Source: Rutidosis leptorrhynchoides (lineage: Eukaryota > Streptophyta > Magnoliopsida > Asterales > Asteraceae). Taken from it: 64,000 nt of DNA. The stretch is taken from positions 356,802,001 through 356,866,000 of the forward strand of contig NC_092337.1 of the NCBI RefSeq assembly GCF_046630445.1. The letters run 5' to 3'. The stretch's first letter is position 1, and each line of letters starts with the position of its first letter. This document shows, one piece after another, positions 10,281 through 28,825 of this stretch. The translations under genes and the position numbers were made by a program. The notes below the pieces were generated by a model. It did not search any database and was not told where the DNA came from. It saw only the letters and a list, made by a program, of their open reading frames with translations.

Positions 10281-11993
10281 TTATTGTAGATCTCACTTGC
10301 TTGGAACCTTTTTATGATTTTTATGGTGATGGAAATCAAGTCTTCATCATCTCATATGATGAAGATGCATAAACTTGTATCAAAAGGACAAAGGTTGAAG
10401 CTTTATTGTGATTATACAATAAAGAGACGACCTTAATGTTCAAAACTTGTAAAAAGTTAGCTTTTACTTTTAGTTGTGTGTTGATGGTTAAAACTTAGTC
10501 ATAATGATGCTAAAACATCAAAGAGTTGTACACTTAAAGCTTATACGCATCAAGGATGAGAACCGTGATGAGCATCAAGCACCAAGAAACCTACCGGAGC
10601 AATTGCTTACTGTTTTTCGGGGTCTGATCAACTCCAGGGACTTCTGAAAAGTTGATTTTCAGATAGTTCGTTTCGAGTAGATAACTTTTCGTTTAAAACT
10701 CACCTAAATCCGATATACGGTTTAGGATTTATAGTCTTCCGAAAATCACTACGCCTGTGTAACGACGTGCTGAAAATTCTGACCTACTCGCACTTGAACC
10801 ATCGCCATGGTCAAACGACATCGAGTTAGGACCTGAAAATTGGACAGCGGTACGAGGACTCATATACAGAGCCTTGGCCACTGACCATGTGTCTTTTCAG
10901 TTTGTATAGATGTCGTAGCAGCTGTCCGAAGTCAGCCTATTGTTTCGATCTCTATTCTTGTTGAAAACTTACTTTATCTTTTACGAATAATGATCATGAT
11001 GATGATACTTAAGATTTAACTTATTTACTTTTAAACTTTTGGGGACAATTTACTGACCTAGTAACCTTTGACTTAGGTTGAGGACCTTTCGGACCGACTT
11101 ACTACTTGCATACTTTTCATAGCGACTTTTACCGCACATTCACTGTGAGTTATAGCTCCCTTTTTACTTTAACTATTTTTGGGACTGAGAATACATGCGC
11201 TTTTTATGTTTTACATACTAGACACGAGCACTTAAACTTTATATATGTGTGGGTGACATAACGGCACAAAGATTCCCCTTAGCTTGGTAACGTTTAACTA
11301 TTGGTTTATAAACCGGTAGACGCGAATCTTAGATATGGATCCATAGGGTTTGACATCCCCACTCGGGTTAGTCGCCCTAGCAGTCAATGGGTGTTTAATA
11401 CTTCGTAAACATACGCACTCAGCAAGTGTACTTTTAGGGGGTGATACATATTACTTGTTAAGTTAGTTACCGGGTGCCCACGGATAAGCATAAACTTTAT
11501 CATACGGATTTGAGATACTGTTTTGAATACGAAATCTCGTGGTCTACATTACATTACTGATTACAAACAAACTATAGCTCACTAAAATTCCTGTTGACAT
11601 TTTAAAGCATGTATTTCTCAGGTGCTTAGACGTTGTTGCTTCCGCTGTTAGACTTGCTGTTATAGTCTTGGTGTTATAGACTTGCTGTTACAGACTCGTT
11701 ATGTTAGACTTCCGCTGCATTGTTTAGAGATGTCTTAATCATGGAACTTTTACTTTGCATTCACAACTTATGTTACATTTGAACAATGGCTTTGTAATGA
11801 CCTTTGTGTCACGTACTTATGTTAATGCTTTCTATTCGTAGAAGCACATTATCTTTGTAAAACATTTGACGTTGGTAAAGACGTACCTTTTTCATGAATG
11901 CAAAACTTGTTTTAAAACAGCATGTAGTATTGTACCGTGTAATGGACATGTTGTTGATGATCCGTACACGTTGATTTTGTACGGGGCATCACA

Positions 11994-12012
11994 TTTGGTA
12001 TCAGAGCATTGG
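11994..12012 (+). other. Primer-binding site of element D
   Basis: TGGTATCAGAGC starts at 11996, two bases after the LTR end. This is the plant initiator-tRNA-Met complement used by many Ty3/Gypsy and Copia elements. Confidence 0.85.
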
Positions 12013-13237
12013 TTTTAGGGAATTAGGTTGCATTAGTGCGTCTTGACCGAGTCGAGTAGGATTCACTAATAGGACTAATCTACAACTTGCTCGTTTACTT
12101 GTTTCTACTGAACTGCTGCATGCTACTGCTTACTTTTACTGCTATATGATCTTGTTGTAAGCTACTGCTTATTCTCGTTACTGCATGCTACTATCTACTT
12201 TTTGCATGATATTTCTGTTTGATACTATTATTATTGCCATGCTATGTACTGATGTAGTCGATCTAGGCTCCTGTAGTTATTATGCCTGATTACATTCTTG
12301 CTACATGTCTGCTATTCGCTATACCGACTTGGAAAATTTATCTTTCCTAGTTCAGATGTTTTTCTGAACCCTCTTCCCACTCGTCTAACCCTAAGAACTA
12401 GTAATGTAATCCACTTGTTACTACCGTTCCACCGTTCTAGAGATCGAAACATTACTTCACGCAATCTAGGAAGAGTACCCCTCGGATTGCACACCCACTA
12501 AAGTTGATCCTCGGAGGAGGAGATATGTGCAGACTTGTCGGAGTAACCGCACCTCGTCCCACCCCCGAACTCACCCTAGTTAGCCACGTACAACGTATGA
12601 ACATTAGAAGGTTGTTCAGTTTCCGCAAGTTGACCCGTATCCCGTACGCTTTCATGACCGTCACTTATCTCTTCCATCCTTCACCACTACTCGACGATCT
12701 AACGACACTTCTGGACTTAGGTCCCTAACACTCTTAGGCATTGGAAAAGTCGGGAAGGCATCTCCTTTCACAAGGTCAGAGTGTCTTCTACTGATGCTCA
12801 GCCATACCCAAAGACTTGGGAGTCGTCTCAAGACATATCGTATTACTACTTGCTACACGTACAATTCGACACGAGACCCATATTGAATTTCTAGAAATGA
12901 ACCTAACGACATTACCTGAACCCGAACATTTTGAAGAAAATTTCGGGACATTTAGGCATTGATGCATGATCTACGGAACCTACGCACCCACACCGAAAAA
13001 CCGTGAGATTAATTATGTAGATTTTGTTTTGAGATATCATAGATAAAGCACCGTTAGATGAAATTGAGTAGAACTTGAAGTGATCACGTTACATTGACCA
13101 TATGGAGTGATATTGGAATGAACGTACAATTTAGTACAATATAATGAAGCCAGGCCAGCTTAATTATATTGAAGTAAATCATGCAGAAGTTCCAATGTTA
13201 CTACGTAAGGAATATGAAGCGATTCAAAGAAAATTTT
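12013..13237 (+). other. D internal region, no intact gene
   Basis: After the primer site comes about 1.2 kb with only short open frames on both strands and no motif I can assign. Balanced composition at 12300-12800 suggests decayed coding or leader sequence. It ends where element A inserted after ATTTT. Confidence 0.5.
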
Positions 13238-13414
13238 TGTGACGACCCGGAAATTTCCCGACCAAATTTAAACTTTGATCTTTACATGTTACGACACGAT
13301 ACGCAAAGTTAGTTAAGTTAAATCTCAAGAATTTTAAACTATGTTCATACATTCATTCAACCTCGACCAAGTTCCGACGATTCACGAACCATTATCTAAT
13401 TGAATATGAATATG

Positions 13415-13477
<63 letters not shown>

Positions 13478-15351
13478 CTTAACAAAGTATTAAACATAAA
13501 ATATTTTACATGGACGTAATTGTTTCAATATGTTTATCGATGAAATTAGAAGATAAGATTTAATGATTGAATTATCAGATACATTGAATTATGATTTAGG
13601 AGTCTCTGTTGAGAGATCCACATTGATTTGAGAAATCGTTCATTTTAACAATATTCGGAAAATGATAATGTAATTTACGAGTAAGAACAAATGTGTCTGT
13701 TATCAAGAATAAGACAAAAGTTAGTGGAATACTAAATTACATAGCAATCATTTGATTTAGTTTTAAATGTACGAAAATGCTTTACGATATAATAGAATTC
13801 GAATATTTAAGATGTCTTTGATTGAATAATGTGAGATGGAATATTGATTGTTAAATATGTAGATAACCTACAACGTGTATTAAGAACGTATTTAAGAATA
13901 TTAAAGATACATATATAGTTTCAAATAAATAACACTTGATTCAATTGATATTTAGATATGTCAACTAGGACGTTTAATAAATGTTAGCGCATAAATGGAT
14001 TACGCCAAATTAAGTTTTAAAGTATAAACGATAAGTGTTATATTATTTTCTAAACGAAATTTAAAACGAACTTTGAAATATAATTAAGTTTTGAAAAATT
14101 AAATATTATATCATTACATAAATATTTTTTTCATTACTTATGATATGTACGAGATTATATTTTAAAATTAAAATATATATATATATTTTAATTTAGTCAT
14201 AAAACATCCCGATTTAAAATTATATATTTTGATAAACAACAAGTCACTGATTTATAGAAGCAAATGACCACAATGCTCAATTTTATAAAGTTACATTTTT
14301 ATAAGGTAATTTATTGATGAATAAGTCAAATTATTATTAAGGGTACACGTCGCGTAACGTAAAAGGCTAGTTTTCTAAACGTACGAAAGTACGCTTGAAA
14401 AACCGAAAGTGGTACATGAGTCGAGTGACAACGTCCGTGTCATTTGAACAAAAATTACATTTTTACCATAAACGTAAATATAATATAATATATAATTTAT
14501 TATATGGATTAAATAATTATTTATAATTAATATATATTAAAAGAAGTGTCGGTAAGGAAACAAACTGGATGCCAGCTGCTTTAAGCTATCATGCGACCGC
14601 ATGAAGAAACCATATACATCCCATACGATCGCATGGGATGTTTAGTTTGGTGAGATGTATAAAACGCACGAAATGATTCAGTCTATCTATCCCTCTCGAC
14701 CTCATTACACACATACATATATTATATATAATAATAATAATTATTATTAAGATTATTATTATTATTAATCTTAATAATATTATTTGTAATATTAGTCTTA
14801 GTATTAATATTATTTACACATAAAATACTACGACGGAGTGCTGCTAGAGTGGTCTAAAATGAGTTCTCAAAAACTGGTTTTTGAGTAGGATAGGGTTAAG
14901 GAAATTATGGGTTATAGCTATGGAGGTGATGGGTATGGTTCATGAGTATGCTCATGAGGTCAATTTAGTGTTTGTCATCTCCGCTGCGTCTACGTATCTT
15001 TCATGCAATATTGAATCTCAATATTGATACGTGAGCACTCATAACTTAACTTTTATATATTAATAGTGTATCCTTGACTAGTGCTCGAGTATTTAGGATT
15101 ATGCATGCTTGTACTCTTGAGATTGCCATGAGATAGGATATGTTGAATCTTGAATTAGTTACATATGCAGTTGAGATAAGGTATAAGATATGCATGTCGT
15201 TGTAAAGCTAGCAAAATACTAAGAACTTTTCATTTAGATATCGAATGGTTTCGATGAACGGATTAAAAGTTATAGTCAATTGAATCTTTTTATTATTATT
15301 AAAAATGATTATTATTATCGTCATTATTATCGTCTTTATAATTTTTATCTA

Positions 15352-15426
<75 letters not shown>

Positions 15427-15993
15427 ATTATTATTATTATTATTATTATTACTATTATTATCATTACCTATAAGAAGTATTATCATTAAAAATTGTTATT
15501 TTATTATTATTACTATCGTTAAAGTTATATTATTATTATCATTAAATAGTTATTAGTATTAATAATATTATAATATTTATTATTTTTAGTATTATTATAA
15601 TTAGAACTAATATTAGTAACACCTAGTTATTATAATTATTATTATCATTAACACTAAAACAATATAAAAGACGATTAAAAACTATTAAACGAATAAATTA
15701 GTAAATAATTAGTATGAGTATCATGATGAAATTATCGTTGCATTCAAGTCGTTGAGTTCAATATAGATTATTATTAAGGAGATGACAGATTAGGTCATTT
15801 ATAGTTGGATATTATGAAATGGTATGCATGCCTGTCAATTTTCGATGCAAAGAAAGTTTATCTTTTAAAAACGAATGCAATGTTTGTAAAATGTATCATA
15901 TAGAGGTCAAATACCTCGCGATGTAATCAACTATTGTGAATCTTTTGTAATCAATATGGACTTCGTCCAGATGGATTAGAAAGGGTCCTTTCA
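13238..15993 (+). mobile_element. Left LTR of element A (internally deleted)
   Basis: 2756 bp, from TGTGACGACCCGG to GGTCCTTTCA. Compared with the right LTR it lacks the segment equivalent to about 22936-24396. It contains (TA)n at about 13420-13476 and (TTA)n at about 15352-15460. Confidence 0.9.
14589..14664 (+). promoter_or_regulatory. Palindrome pair and TATA box, A left LTR
   Basis: Palindromes at 14589-14604 (TCATGCG arms around AC) and 14617-14640 (24 bp, one mismatch at 14625) have centres 14596.5 and 14628.5, 32 bp apart. The TATA box TATAAAA follows at 14658-14664, 17 bp from the second palindrome. A CT-rich start region (CTATCTATCCCTCTCGACC) lies about 20 bp further on. Confidence 0.7.
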
Positions 15994-16010
15994 GTTGGTA
16001 TCAGAGCGGT
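15994..16010 (+). other. Primer-binding site of element A
   Basis: TGGTATCAGAGC begins at 15997, three bases after the LTR end: an initiator-tRNA-Met-type site. Confidence 0.85.
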
Positions 16011-16424
16011 GGTCTTAGCGAACCAGGTCTGCATTAGTGTGTCTAACTGATAAGTCGTTAGGATGCATTAGTGAGTCTGGACTTCGACTGTGTCTGCATG
16101 TCAAAAGTTTTTCTTATCATTTTGTGTCGAAAAGCATCTACTTATCATCCGTAGAAAATTACCTGCTTATCATTCTTAAGTCTAGACATATCTTACTGCA
16201 ATAATTGCCTGAATAGTGTATAGACAAAATTCATATCTTATCGTATCTGCTAAATCATATCTTAAAGTATCTGTCACTGTAAACTTTTCCTGACATATTA
16301 CGTAAATTCTTCTGTAATCTACGAAATCTTTTGCTCTATATATATAGATATTCTATGTAATTAGAATACTATCCGATAGCCGGAAATCATTTCAATCGAA
16401 AAATCCTTTACTCAATCGTACGAA

Positions 16425-16838
16425 ATGGAATTCGTCATTAGTTCAAGTTCCTCGGATTCCGAAATGGAATCCCACTCAAGCTCTGAAAGTAGTGTGACCG
16501 GAATGGATCAACCAATCAGTCATCACCTATTCTGGATGAATTGGGGATGGGTTCATAGCCTCCACAATCATTGGAGACAAGAGGAAGGAGATCCTTTCCA
16601 TCCACCACATTGCCCTCTTGGTGGCGAACCAGTCCGAAACACCATTTTCTCTCTCATTTCCAGAGTATCTCATCACGATTATATACTACATCAAATTCTA
16701 GATTTTATTTATCCACTCATTCGAACCGACAATCATCTCGGTGTAATAGAAGAAGTCAACGAGCTTCGCTCTCGGGTAGTGGCTTTGGAGAATATGGTGC
16801 AAAGGTTACAAACACCACCAGCAGCACCTGCAGCATAA
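16425..16838 (+). CDS. Hypothetical 137-aa protein of element A
   Basis: The only substantial open frame in A's interior. It starts about 430 bp after the primer site. The N-terminus is Ser/Glu/Asp-rich (SSSSDSEMESHSSSESS); a Trp/His-rich centre follows (LFWMNWGWVHSLHNHW); the C-terminus is a likely coiled coil (IEEVNELRSRVVALENMVQRL, about residues 107-127) ending in a Pro/Ala tract. After the TAA the same frame goes on as Pro/Thr-rich sequence with several stops, so the ORF may once have been longer. It holds the position of B's acidic ORF and could be a divergent accessory or gag-like protein. I recognise no domain. Confidence 0.4.
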   Translation: MEFVISSSSSDSEMESHSSSESSVTGMDQPISHHLFWMNWGWVHSLHNHWRQEEGDPFHPPHCPLGGEPVRNTIFSLISRVSHHDYILHQILDFIYPLIRTDNHLGVIEEVNELRSRVVALENMVQRLQTPPAAPAA

Positions 16839-17963
<1,125 letters not shown>

Positions 17964-18032
17964 ATATTAATTGTGAATTTTTTTTTAACGGGTAGGTAAT
18001 ACCCGAGAGATATATAAATTCACAATTAATAT
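17964..18032 (+). other. 69-nt stem-loop with CGGGTA/TACCCG inner hairpin
   Basis: Outer arms ATATTAATTGTGAATTT (17964-17980) and its exact reverse complement (18016-18032) give a 17-bp stem. The enclosed loop contains AACGGGTAGGTAATACCCG (17987-18005), whose CGGGTA and TACCCG pair as an inner hairpin. The inner motif resembles the AACGGGTAGGTACTG that precedes chromovirus 3' LTRs, and it recurs in element B at 55235-55253. Confidence 0.7.
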
Positions 18033-20370
18033 GTTACAATCTGATTCAACAATCATCAACTATATTCACTATATATTCTTTTGTAAGAAATCGAAACAAC
18101 CATACTGGTTCAAATCTTATTACATATTCTGATCTTGATATCGCAAAATTCAAATCGAGATATAATCAGCATCATCACCCTTAGATTCCTACATCTTTCA
18201 AAGCTATACTTTGAATTCAAAACTGTACTAGAACATCATATGTATATTAACGATTACAATCCGTGTTCAAATCCTTCGAAATTCCTGAAGACACTTCAAA
18301 TAATGAGTAATCGAGATGATGATCCAACCACATATTACCCACAGTTATATACCTGAAAAACTCTCGAAACCAAGGTCATAGTTTAACATGTACCCACGGC
18401 AGATCCTTTGGCATTTATTAGCAAAAAAAAATAACCTTACAATTTCTTTTCAAAATAGCAAATTTTGTCACAGCTCCAACAAGTCAACTTCGAATTTTCA
18501 GTCAGACTAACCTTATTATAACCTTGTGATATACGCCATCGTTACCGGGGAACCATTTATGTTCCACCACATTATCAGCAGATGTACCAGCAACTTCATT
18601 ACCCTCTAACTTCAGTCTCTCCAAAAAGTCATTATATTTATTTATTAAAACCCTATCATATACTCATCCGCGTCTTGTAACAAGAATTGCCATGCCAATT
18701 ATCGGAAATCAGCAATCAGTATTTTGAAATCTCGCAGCGTTCTAATTCAACAGTTATGTATACACATATAACGTTTATCTTCAAGACTTACAGACTGCGA
18801 ATGTGAAGTTTCTGAAAAACACCTCAGCCTATGAATCAGTACTATGAATTTTTGAAAAAGACTGAAGAAGTGGCAAGGACGGTAGATAACAATTACGGTC
18901 AGAAGTTTGATAATAAAGAATAGTAGATTGGAAAAGCTCAAATGAAAAATTTGGTACTGGAAAATGGATTGAGCAAAGCATGAAGGAGGCCGTGGACAAA
19001 TCACAAGGACGAAACCTGCCTTCAAAGAATCTAAATGATTCAGTGTCTGCTGAAGTTATTATTGAATACCTTGCTCCTGACTCTAAACCCTTGTGGATGA
19101 TATTCTTCATCATTCTCCGATCTTAGATATTATAAGATATCATCATATCTTTCATTATAAATATCTTCCATACTTTTGAAGATATTTCCATAACTATTCT
19201 TATCTGAAATCTTTTATCTCTTCGCGTTATCTGTATCATCATAAAGAAAACTGTTTTAGTTTCTAAAACCGTCGAGTTTAAATTATGAATGTTTTGAAGT
19301 AGTGTTGGGAACTGAAGCATGAGTTAGTATAATATAATGACACTTGATCAACGTGATTATATTACAGTAATTCATGCTGAGTTTCTAAAAGGAACGTGAT
19401 GATTCACAGATCATAACATCATCATGTGCCATGTTACATGACTCTTGTATTCTAGTTAACCTCTATTATATCAAGAAAAAAAAAATATTTTTCTTGATGA
19501 TTCGGTCTTTTTCCAGGTATTCTGGTAATTTGACAAATCAAGATCGTGCCATTACCATTTCTTTCTTAGAACATTAACAATGTTCATTCCAAAATTCATA
19601 CCTGCGAATTCTGGACCATTACAAGCGGTGCTTAATCACAAGAAGAAGAAATGAAAGGACAAAGATCTGAAACAGAAATTGGGATATAAATCGCAGCAAA
19701 TAAAAGAGAACATTAACTGGGGATGACAATGATGAGAGGAGACAAAGCATGAAATTCTGAAATACAAGGAAAAATATAAAGCTCGACGGCAACACATAAA
19801 TTACAAACCGTGCATATCAATACGTATTGCAATGTAAAGGCACGGGAGAATTAACAAAACTATAACCCCAAGGTAATAGTAGAAATAAATAAAATCCTCT
19901 GTTGGTAGATGAAAAAGAAGAATGACAGAGATGAAAGTTAAGAGTATATCCAGGATCAGTACTGGATGAAGCATACTGATGAATGCTTTAAAATATGAAG
20001 TTAAGGGAGAAAGAATAGAAGAGGTGAGTTGTAAGGAAACGAAGGAGGTGGATTTATAGTGAAATATCCGACAGAGAAATCAAGATGGATTACCGCATTA
20101 ATTTAAAGAAGATCATAATTTCTTTAATCGCCGAAGAATCAAATCCATTATAGATCACAAAGATTTTCTTTAAATTCGGAAATCAATTGTGATGACGTCA
20201 AAAGATATGACGAATCACTATATCTTATTTCATTCATTTATGATAACTTCACTCATACGCTTCGGGAAATTGAATTATTTTATCCGTATTTTCTAATCAT
20301 GATAAAACTCTATGTATCAGCTTATATTCGTCATAATAACATTCTTATTGTTATCCATGACGACCTCTAT
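18033..20370 (+). other. A interior, non-coding
   Basis: About 2.3 kb of mixed-composition sequence with only short open frames on both strands and no recognisable domain. Purine-rich sequence increases from 19640 onward, toward the polypurine tract. Confidence 0.5.
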
Positions 20371-20408
20371 CAAATTTCGAGGACGAAATTTCTTTAACGG
20401 GTAAGTAC
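20371..20408 (+). other. Polypurine-tract region of element A
   Basis: CAAATTTCGAGGACGAAATT followed by TCTTTAACGGGTAAGTAC directly abuts the right LTR. This TTCG(A/G)GGACGAAATTT block precedes the 3' LTR in many plant chromoviruses and recurs in B, C and D here. Confidence 0.75.
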
Positions 20409-24653
<4,245 letters not shown>

Positions 24654-24738
24654 ATTTTTGTAGGAACCACTTGAGTATACGCATTATGGTCTGTTAGAGG
24701 TAGGAAAGAATAACCACATAGTCCAGATACCGTACAAG

Positions 24739-24902
24739 AAGGGCCTTGATTGCAGAAATGATAACCCAAAAATTTGTTATAGATATAGACACCCTGGACA
24801 CTTAAGGAAAAAGTTCTCAAATAGGAAAAACTTTGAACTTACTTGCGGTAGAGCAATCGTTATCTCAGCTATGGAGACTCGCATGGATCCTGATTATAGT
24901 TA
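24739..24902 (+). pseudogene. Element D gag nucleocapsid remnant
   Basis: The + strand frame shows ICYRYRHPGHLRKKF, a damaged CCHC zinc knuckle in which the second Cys is now Tyr, then GRAIVISAMETRMDPD. The latter matches the gag-to-protease linker seen in elements B and C (GRxFNINTxEA). It ends at a TAG. It resumes D's coding sequence right after the A insertion. Confidence 0.65.
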
Positions 24903-25234
24903 GGGTACGATTCATCACAACGTTTTATTGTCTCGAAGTTGTTTAATACTAGAGTGATAGAAACCCTATATCTAAGGACCCTAGTGTTATGACTAATAAG
25001 CCATTAACAACCATGAGAGTTAGGTATTCTATAGGACAAGCTAATTGTAAGCTGGCAGAGATAGAAGAATAATTTAAGGTAGTATCTTAAAATTAACAGG
25101 TGGGTCATTTGGAGATGACCCCATGTCAACAAAATTTGGAAATTTTAAAGTAGTAGTGGAAAGGATTAGTTACCTACGCACAAGCAGATGTTATTTGAGA
25201 AGATTGATAGAATTTTTCACGGTAGTATAATAAG

Positions 25235-25690
25235 ATTTGGTTGGAATGAACCTTAAGACGAACCTAACACCCATCAATTTTCGGAAGCTTGATGCAATAG
25301 TTGGAATGTACTTTAGGATTAACCTAATACTCATCAAGTTAGGAAGCTTTGATGAAATAGTTGGAACAGACTGGCTTTCAAGGGTGAAAGCGAAAGTTAT
25401 TTATCGTGAGAAGATTATTCGTATACCTCGCGAGAATGGTGAGCCAAAAGCCATCTGGGTTACTTCAACAACCCAAAATCCCACAATGGAAATGGGAAGG
25501 AATAACAATGGATTTCATCACGAAGCTACCGAAAACGGTAGGCGGTTATGACACTATCTGGGTTATTGTTGACCGTCTCACCAAATCTGCTCACTTTCTA
25601 GCCATGAAAGAAACCGATGCAATGGACAAACTTGCACAACGATACATAAAGGAAATTGTATCCCGTCACTTCAGCGATTCAAATTCTATA
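25235..25690 (+). pseudogene. Element D protease joined to integrase by deletion
   Basis: The first part (to about 25445) is the protease C-terminus: LIKLGSFDEIVGTDWLSRV, then [10 protein letters not shown]. It continues directly, with a frame change, into [23 protein letters not shown] and [20 protein letters not shown], the start of the integrase core with its first catalytic Asp. RT, RNase H and the integrase zinc finger (about 2 kb) are missing. Integrase stops being recognisable at about 25690. A 60-bp tandem duplication (25241-25300 and 25301-25360) lies within the protease part. Confidence 0.8.
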
Positions 25691-27248
25691 GTAAAGACTA
25701 CCCAAGAATCTTATTTGATACTCATTCTTACGCGACTCTAAATCCTAACTCAATTCGAGAGATTTCTTATTTGATGATAATCACACCCTCATCCTTCTTA
25801 CTTCGATGTTAGTCATACCAGTTCAAAATTTTCCAAAATAAATGGGTGGTTAATTCTCATCCTCATACTCTCCCATTCGTATCTTACTTATAAGCAACAG
25901 CTTCACACTTAAGCATTTTTAGTCAAAGGACTTATGCCCTACAAATAGTCATCAACCACATTTAAACTCAATAGTTTTCATTACCTCGTGACATTGTTGC
26001 TCAAATATCACCCGAAATTTTCAATAAAAAAAAATCTTTTACTCGATCCTCATCAATCTTTTTCCAACTTGTAACCTCCGAAATATGAAAAATTTTGTTT
26101 GCCAAAATTTTACACACACTATTTTACTGTGCGATCCTCTCAAAGTTTTATAGAAATAAATTTATTTTATTGTCATTCGTACAAATTTTAGAAATCATAT
26201 ATGTTATACATAATAAAGTAAATAATTACTTATTTTTGACTAGTACATATGAAATTTTACTTTCACTTTTACAAATCAATTCTTTTATTCAAAAGGTATT
26301 TTACTTAGAATAGTACATGTTTACTAAGAACTTCGTTTTTTTTCTTACATTGTCACCTTAAACGATTTCTAAAAATTTCCGTTGCTTGTTATATAAAATT
26401 TTTCGTGTTATTCGTATCCCAGTCATCATGAAGACTTCACAACCGTCGAAACCGAGAGATTCATGTGTGTGATAAAGGCACTTACTACCACGTCATGCAG
26501 AGCCTTCGGGCATCCACTAACACTTAAACCATTCAAAATTATTGCGTTACCCCAAGGATCTTATTTGCCACACCTGTTGGAACGATGCTCTTTCTTACAT
26601 AACTCTAAGTCCTGACTTATTCCAGGGGAATTCTCATTTAGTGATATTAACACCATCAATATTCCGACTTTAATATTAGTCATAACCTGTTTGACATTTT
26701 GCAAAGTCAAGAAGCGATTAACTTCTCGTCCTCATGCTCTATCCTTCATACCTCACTTTTAGCAACGGCTTCGCACGTGAACATTTTTGGTCCAAAGACT
26801 TATGTCCTGATAATTATCAAAATTACATTTAATCCATTAGTTTTCATTACCTAGTAACATGTCACCCGATGATTCAAATATTTTTCACTCGATCTTTTTC
26901 AACTCGTAACCTCTTAAATACGAAAAACTATGTTTATCAAAATTTTTACACGTTGTTTATTTGTGCGGTCCTCATGAGATTTATGGACAAATGAAAGTAA
27001 TAATTTTTTTTTGTCACTTATGCGATTTATAAAATCATATATGTATGTATATAATTAAGTTAATAAATTTACCTTTACTTATTTTGGTTAGTACATACTA
27101 AGTTATACCTTCAAATTATTTAAAAATCGCTCTTTTATTGAGTTGTTTAACTTAAGTCAAATATTTTTGTGCAAAATGGTACACGTTGTACATAATTTTA
27201 AATTTACTAAGAACTTCGTTCCGTTTATGTTGTCACATCAAACGTTTA
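25691..27248 (+). repeat. Diverged ~0.86-kb tandem repeat, D interior
   Basis: Two long non-coding units align: AATCTTATTTG near 25707 with GGATCTTATTTG near 26566, then in the same order a CTAAATCC/CTAAGTCC block, a TTAGTCATA block, a TAGTTTTCATTACCT block, a CTTGTAACCTC/TCGTAACCTC block and a GTGCGATCCTC/GTGCGGTCCTC block. They are clearly homologous but well diverged. No coding content seen. Confidence 0.65.
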
Positions 27249-27253
27249 AAGGT

Positions 27254-28744
27254 GATGATGCAGCGGAGGTGTAGTATGAAATACTATTATTTTTATTACG
27301 GAATACGATACAAATTACACAAGTTTTAATTAATTTACGGATGTGATATACCTAAACCTTGCTACAACACTATAGGCAGTGTATCTAAACGTAGAGTAGT
27401 GTAGTTTTTAGTAAGTCCGGTTCATTCCACAAGGAGCTAGTGATTACGTACTATATTTTTAACAACTATATTTATATAAAATATATATAATTATATATAG
27501 TAATAATATATAAAAGGGGGGTTTTATCGTTTAATGACTGGTTTGTCGATTTTTAATAAAGTGTAAATATAAATGACGATAATTAAAATGCGTAAAATAA
27601 ATAACAATATATAAAATGACAGTAAATAAGAGTACGATGAAAAATAAAAACACTATATAAAATTTCGATAAGAAATGAAATAAAAGAATTATGCTTATTT
27701 AAACTTCCGTAATCATGATGTTTGACGTTTTGATTTTAATTTATTACTTAGGGTTAATTTTCCTTTGTCCTGGATTTATTTGAAACCTATCTGGTTTTTG
27801 TCCATAATAGTCCATCGGTCATAATTATAAAATGCTCGTCCAATTAACCTTATACCCGAAGTCAAATATTTTAACTAATTAGGGATTTAAACTGTAACAA
27901 GGTTTTAATACTTTGTTAATAATTACACCAAGTTATCGACTGCGTGTAATCCAAGGTTTTAATACTTTGTTAACAATTACACCAATTACCCTTGTATGTA
28001 ATCCACCCCTGTTTTAATTAGTCCATGATATATTAATTTATCCACTTGGCCAAAATGAATAATCAATTACCCAAACCCAATTGATTAATTAAATGATCGT
28101 AAAAGATGTCGTATAAACGTCACTAAATAGGACATGCATAATCATTTAATAATTATTAGATTAACTAATTTGAAGATAGGTTCGACAGATTCCAATGAGT
28201 TGTCATTCAATTAGACAATACCCCCATCTATTAATAGTCCATAGTCCAATGTTCACAAGTGTCGGTCTTTTGTCCAAACCCTAATTATGGTACAAAATCC
28301 AATAACCCCGTTTTTAATATTTAGTCTAACATCACAATTACTTCGGCTCAAATAAGCATAATAATAACTTAGTTACGAGACATTAATTTAAAAAGGAAGA
28401 ACATAGCTTACAGTGATTATTAATAGTGTTGCATTACACGGACAGAGTTTCAACTTTAAAACCCGTAAAACATTTCTCACAATAACCCAATTATTATTAA
28501 CTTAATATTAAAATTAATATTATATTTATAAATATATATATTATGTTTACAGAGAGAAATAAAGAAGAAAAGGTGCACTGAACTCGGCTGAAAACGTTGC
28601 AATTTATAGGACTTGGCCCGCTACAGGGTTCTATGCGACCGCATGGAATTTGTGCTTCCAGGCCATGCTATCGCATGGCCAGCTGGATCAGATATTTTGC
28701 TTGCCAAAAACGTGGGCTGCTGAGAATTAATTAATATATAATAT

Positions 28745-28825
<81 letters not shown>

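Larger units (their letters stand above)
9075..11993 (+). mobile_element. Left LTR of element D
   Basis: 2919 bp, from TGTAACGACC to GGGGCATCACA, directly followed by the primer-binding site. A TATA box lies at 9703-9710. The leader holds a tandem repeat of about 50-60 bp units (9869-10280). The 3' half has the ACTGAGAATACATGCGC box common to LTRs in this window. Confidence 0.85.

Noticed and set aside
15280..15489. Long Ile, Asn, Leu or Tyr/Ile homopolymer ORFs (also near 17195-17467, 23169-23357, 43011-43490)
   Set aside because: They are translations of (ATT)n and (AT)n microsatellites, not genes.
18747..19113. Overlapping - strand ORFs of about 90 codons in A
   Set aside because: Two frames overlap, neither resembles a known protein, and no support beyond being open.
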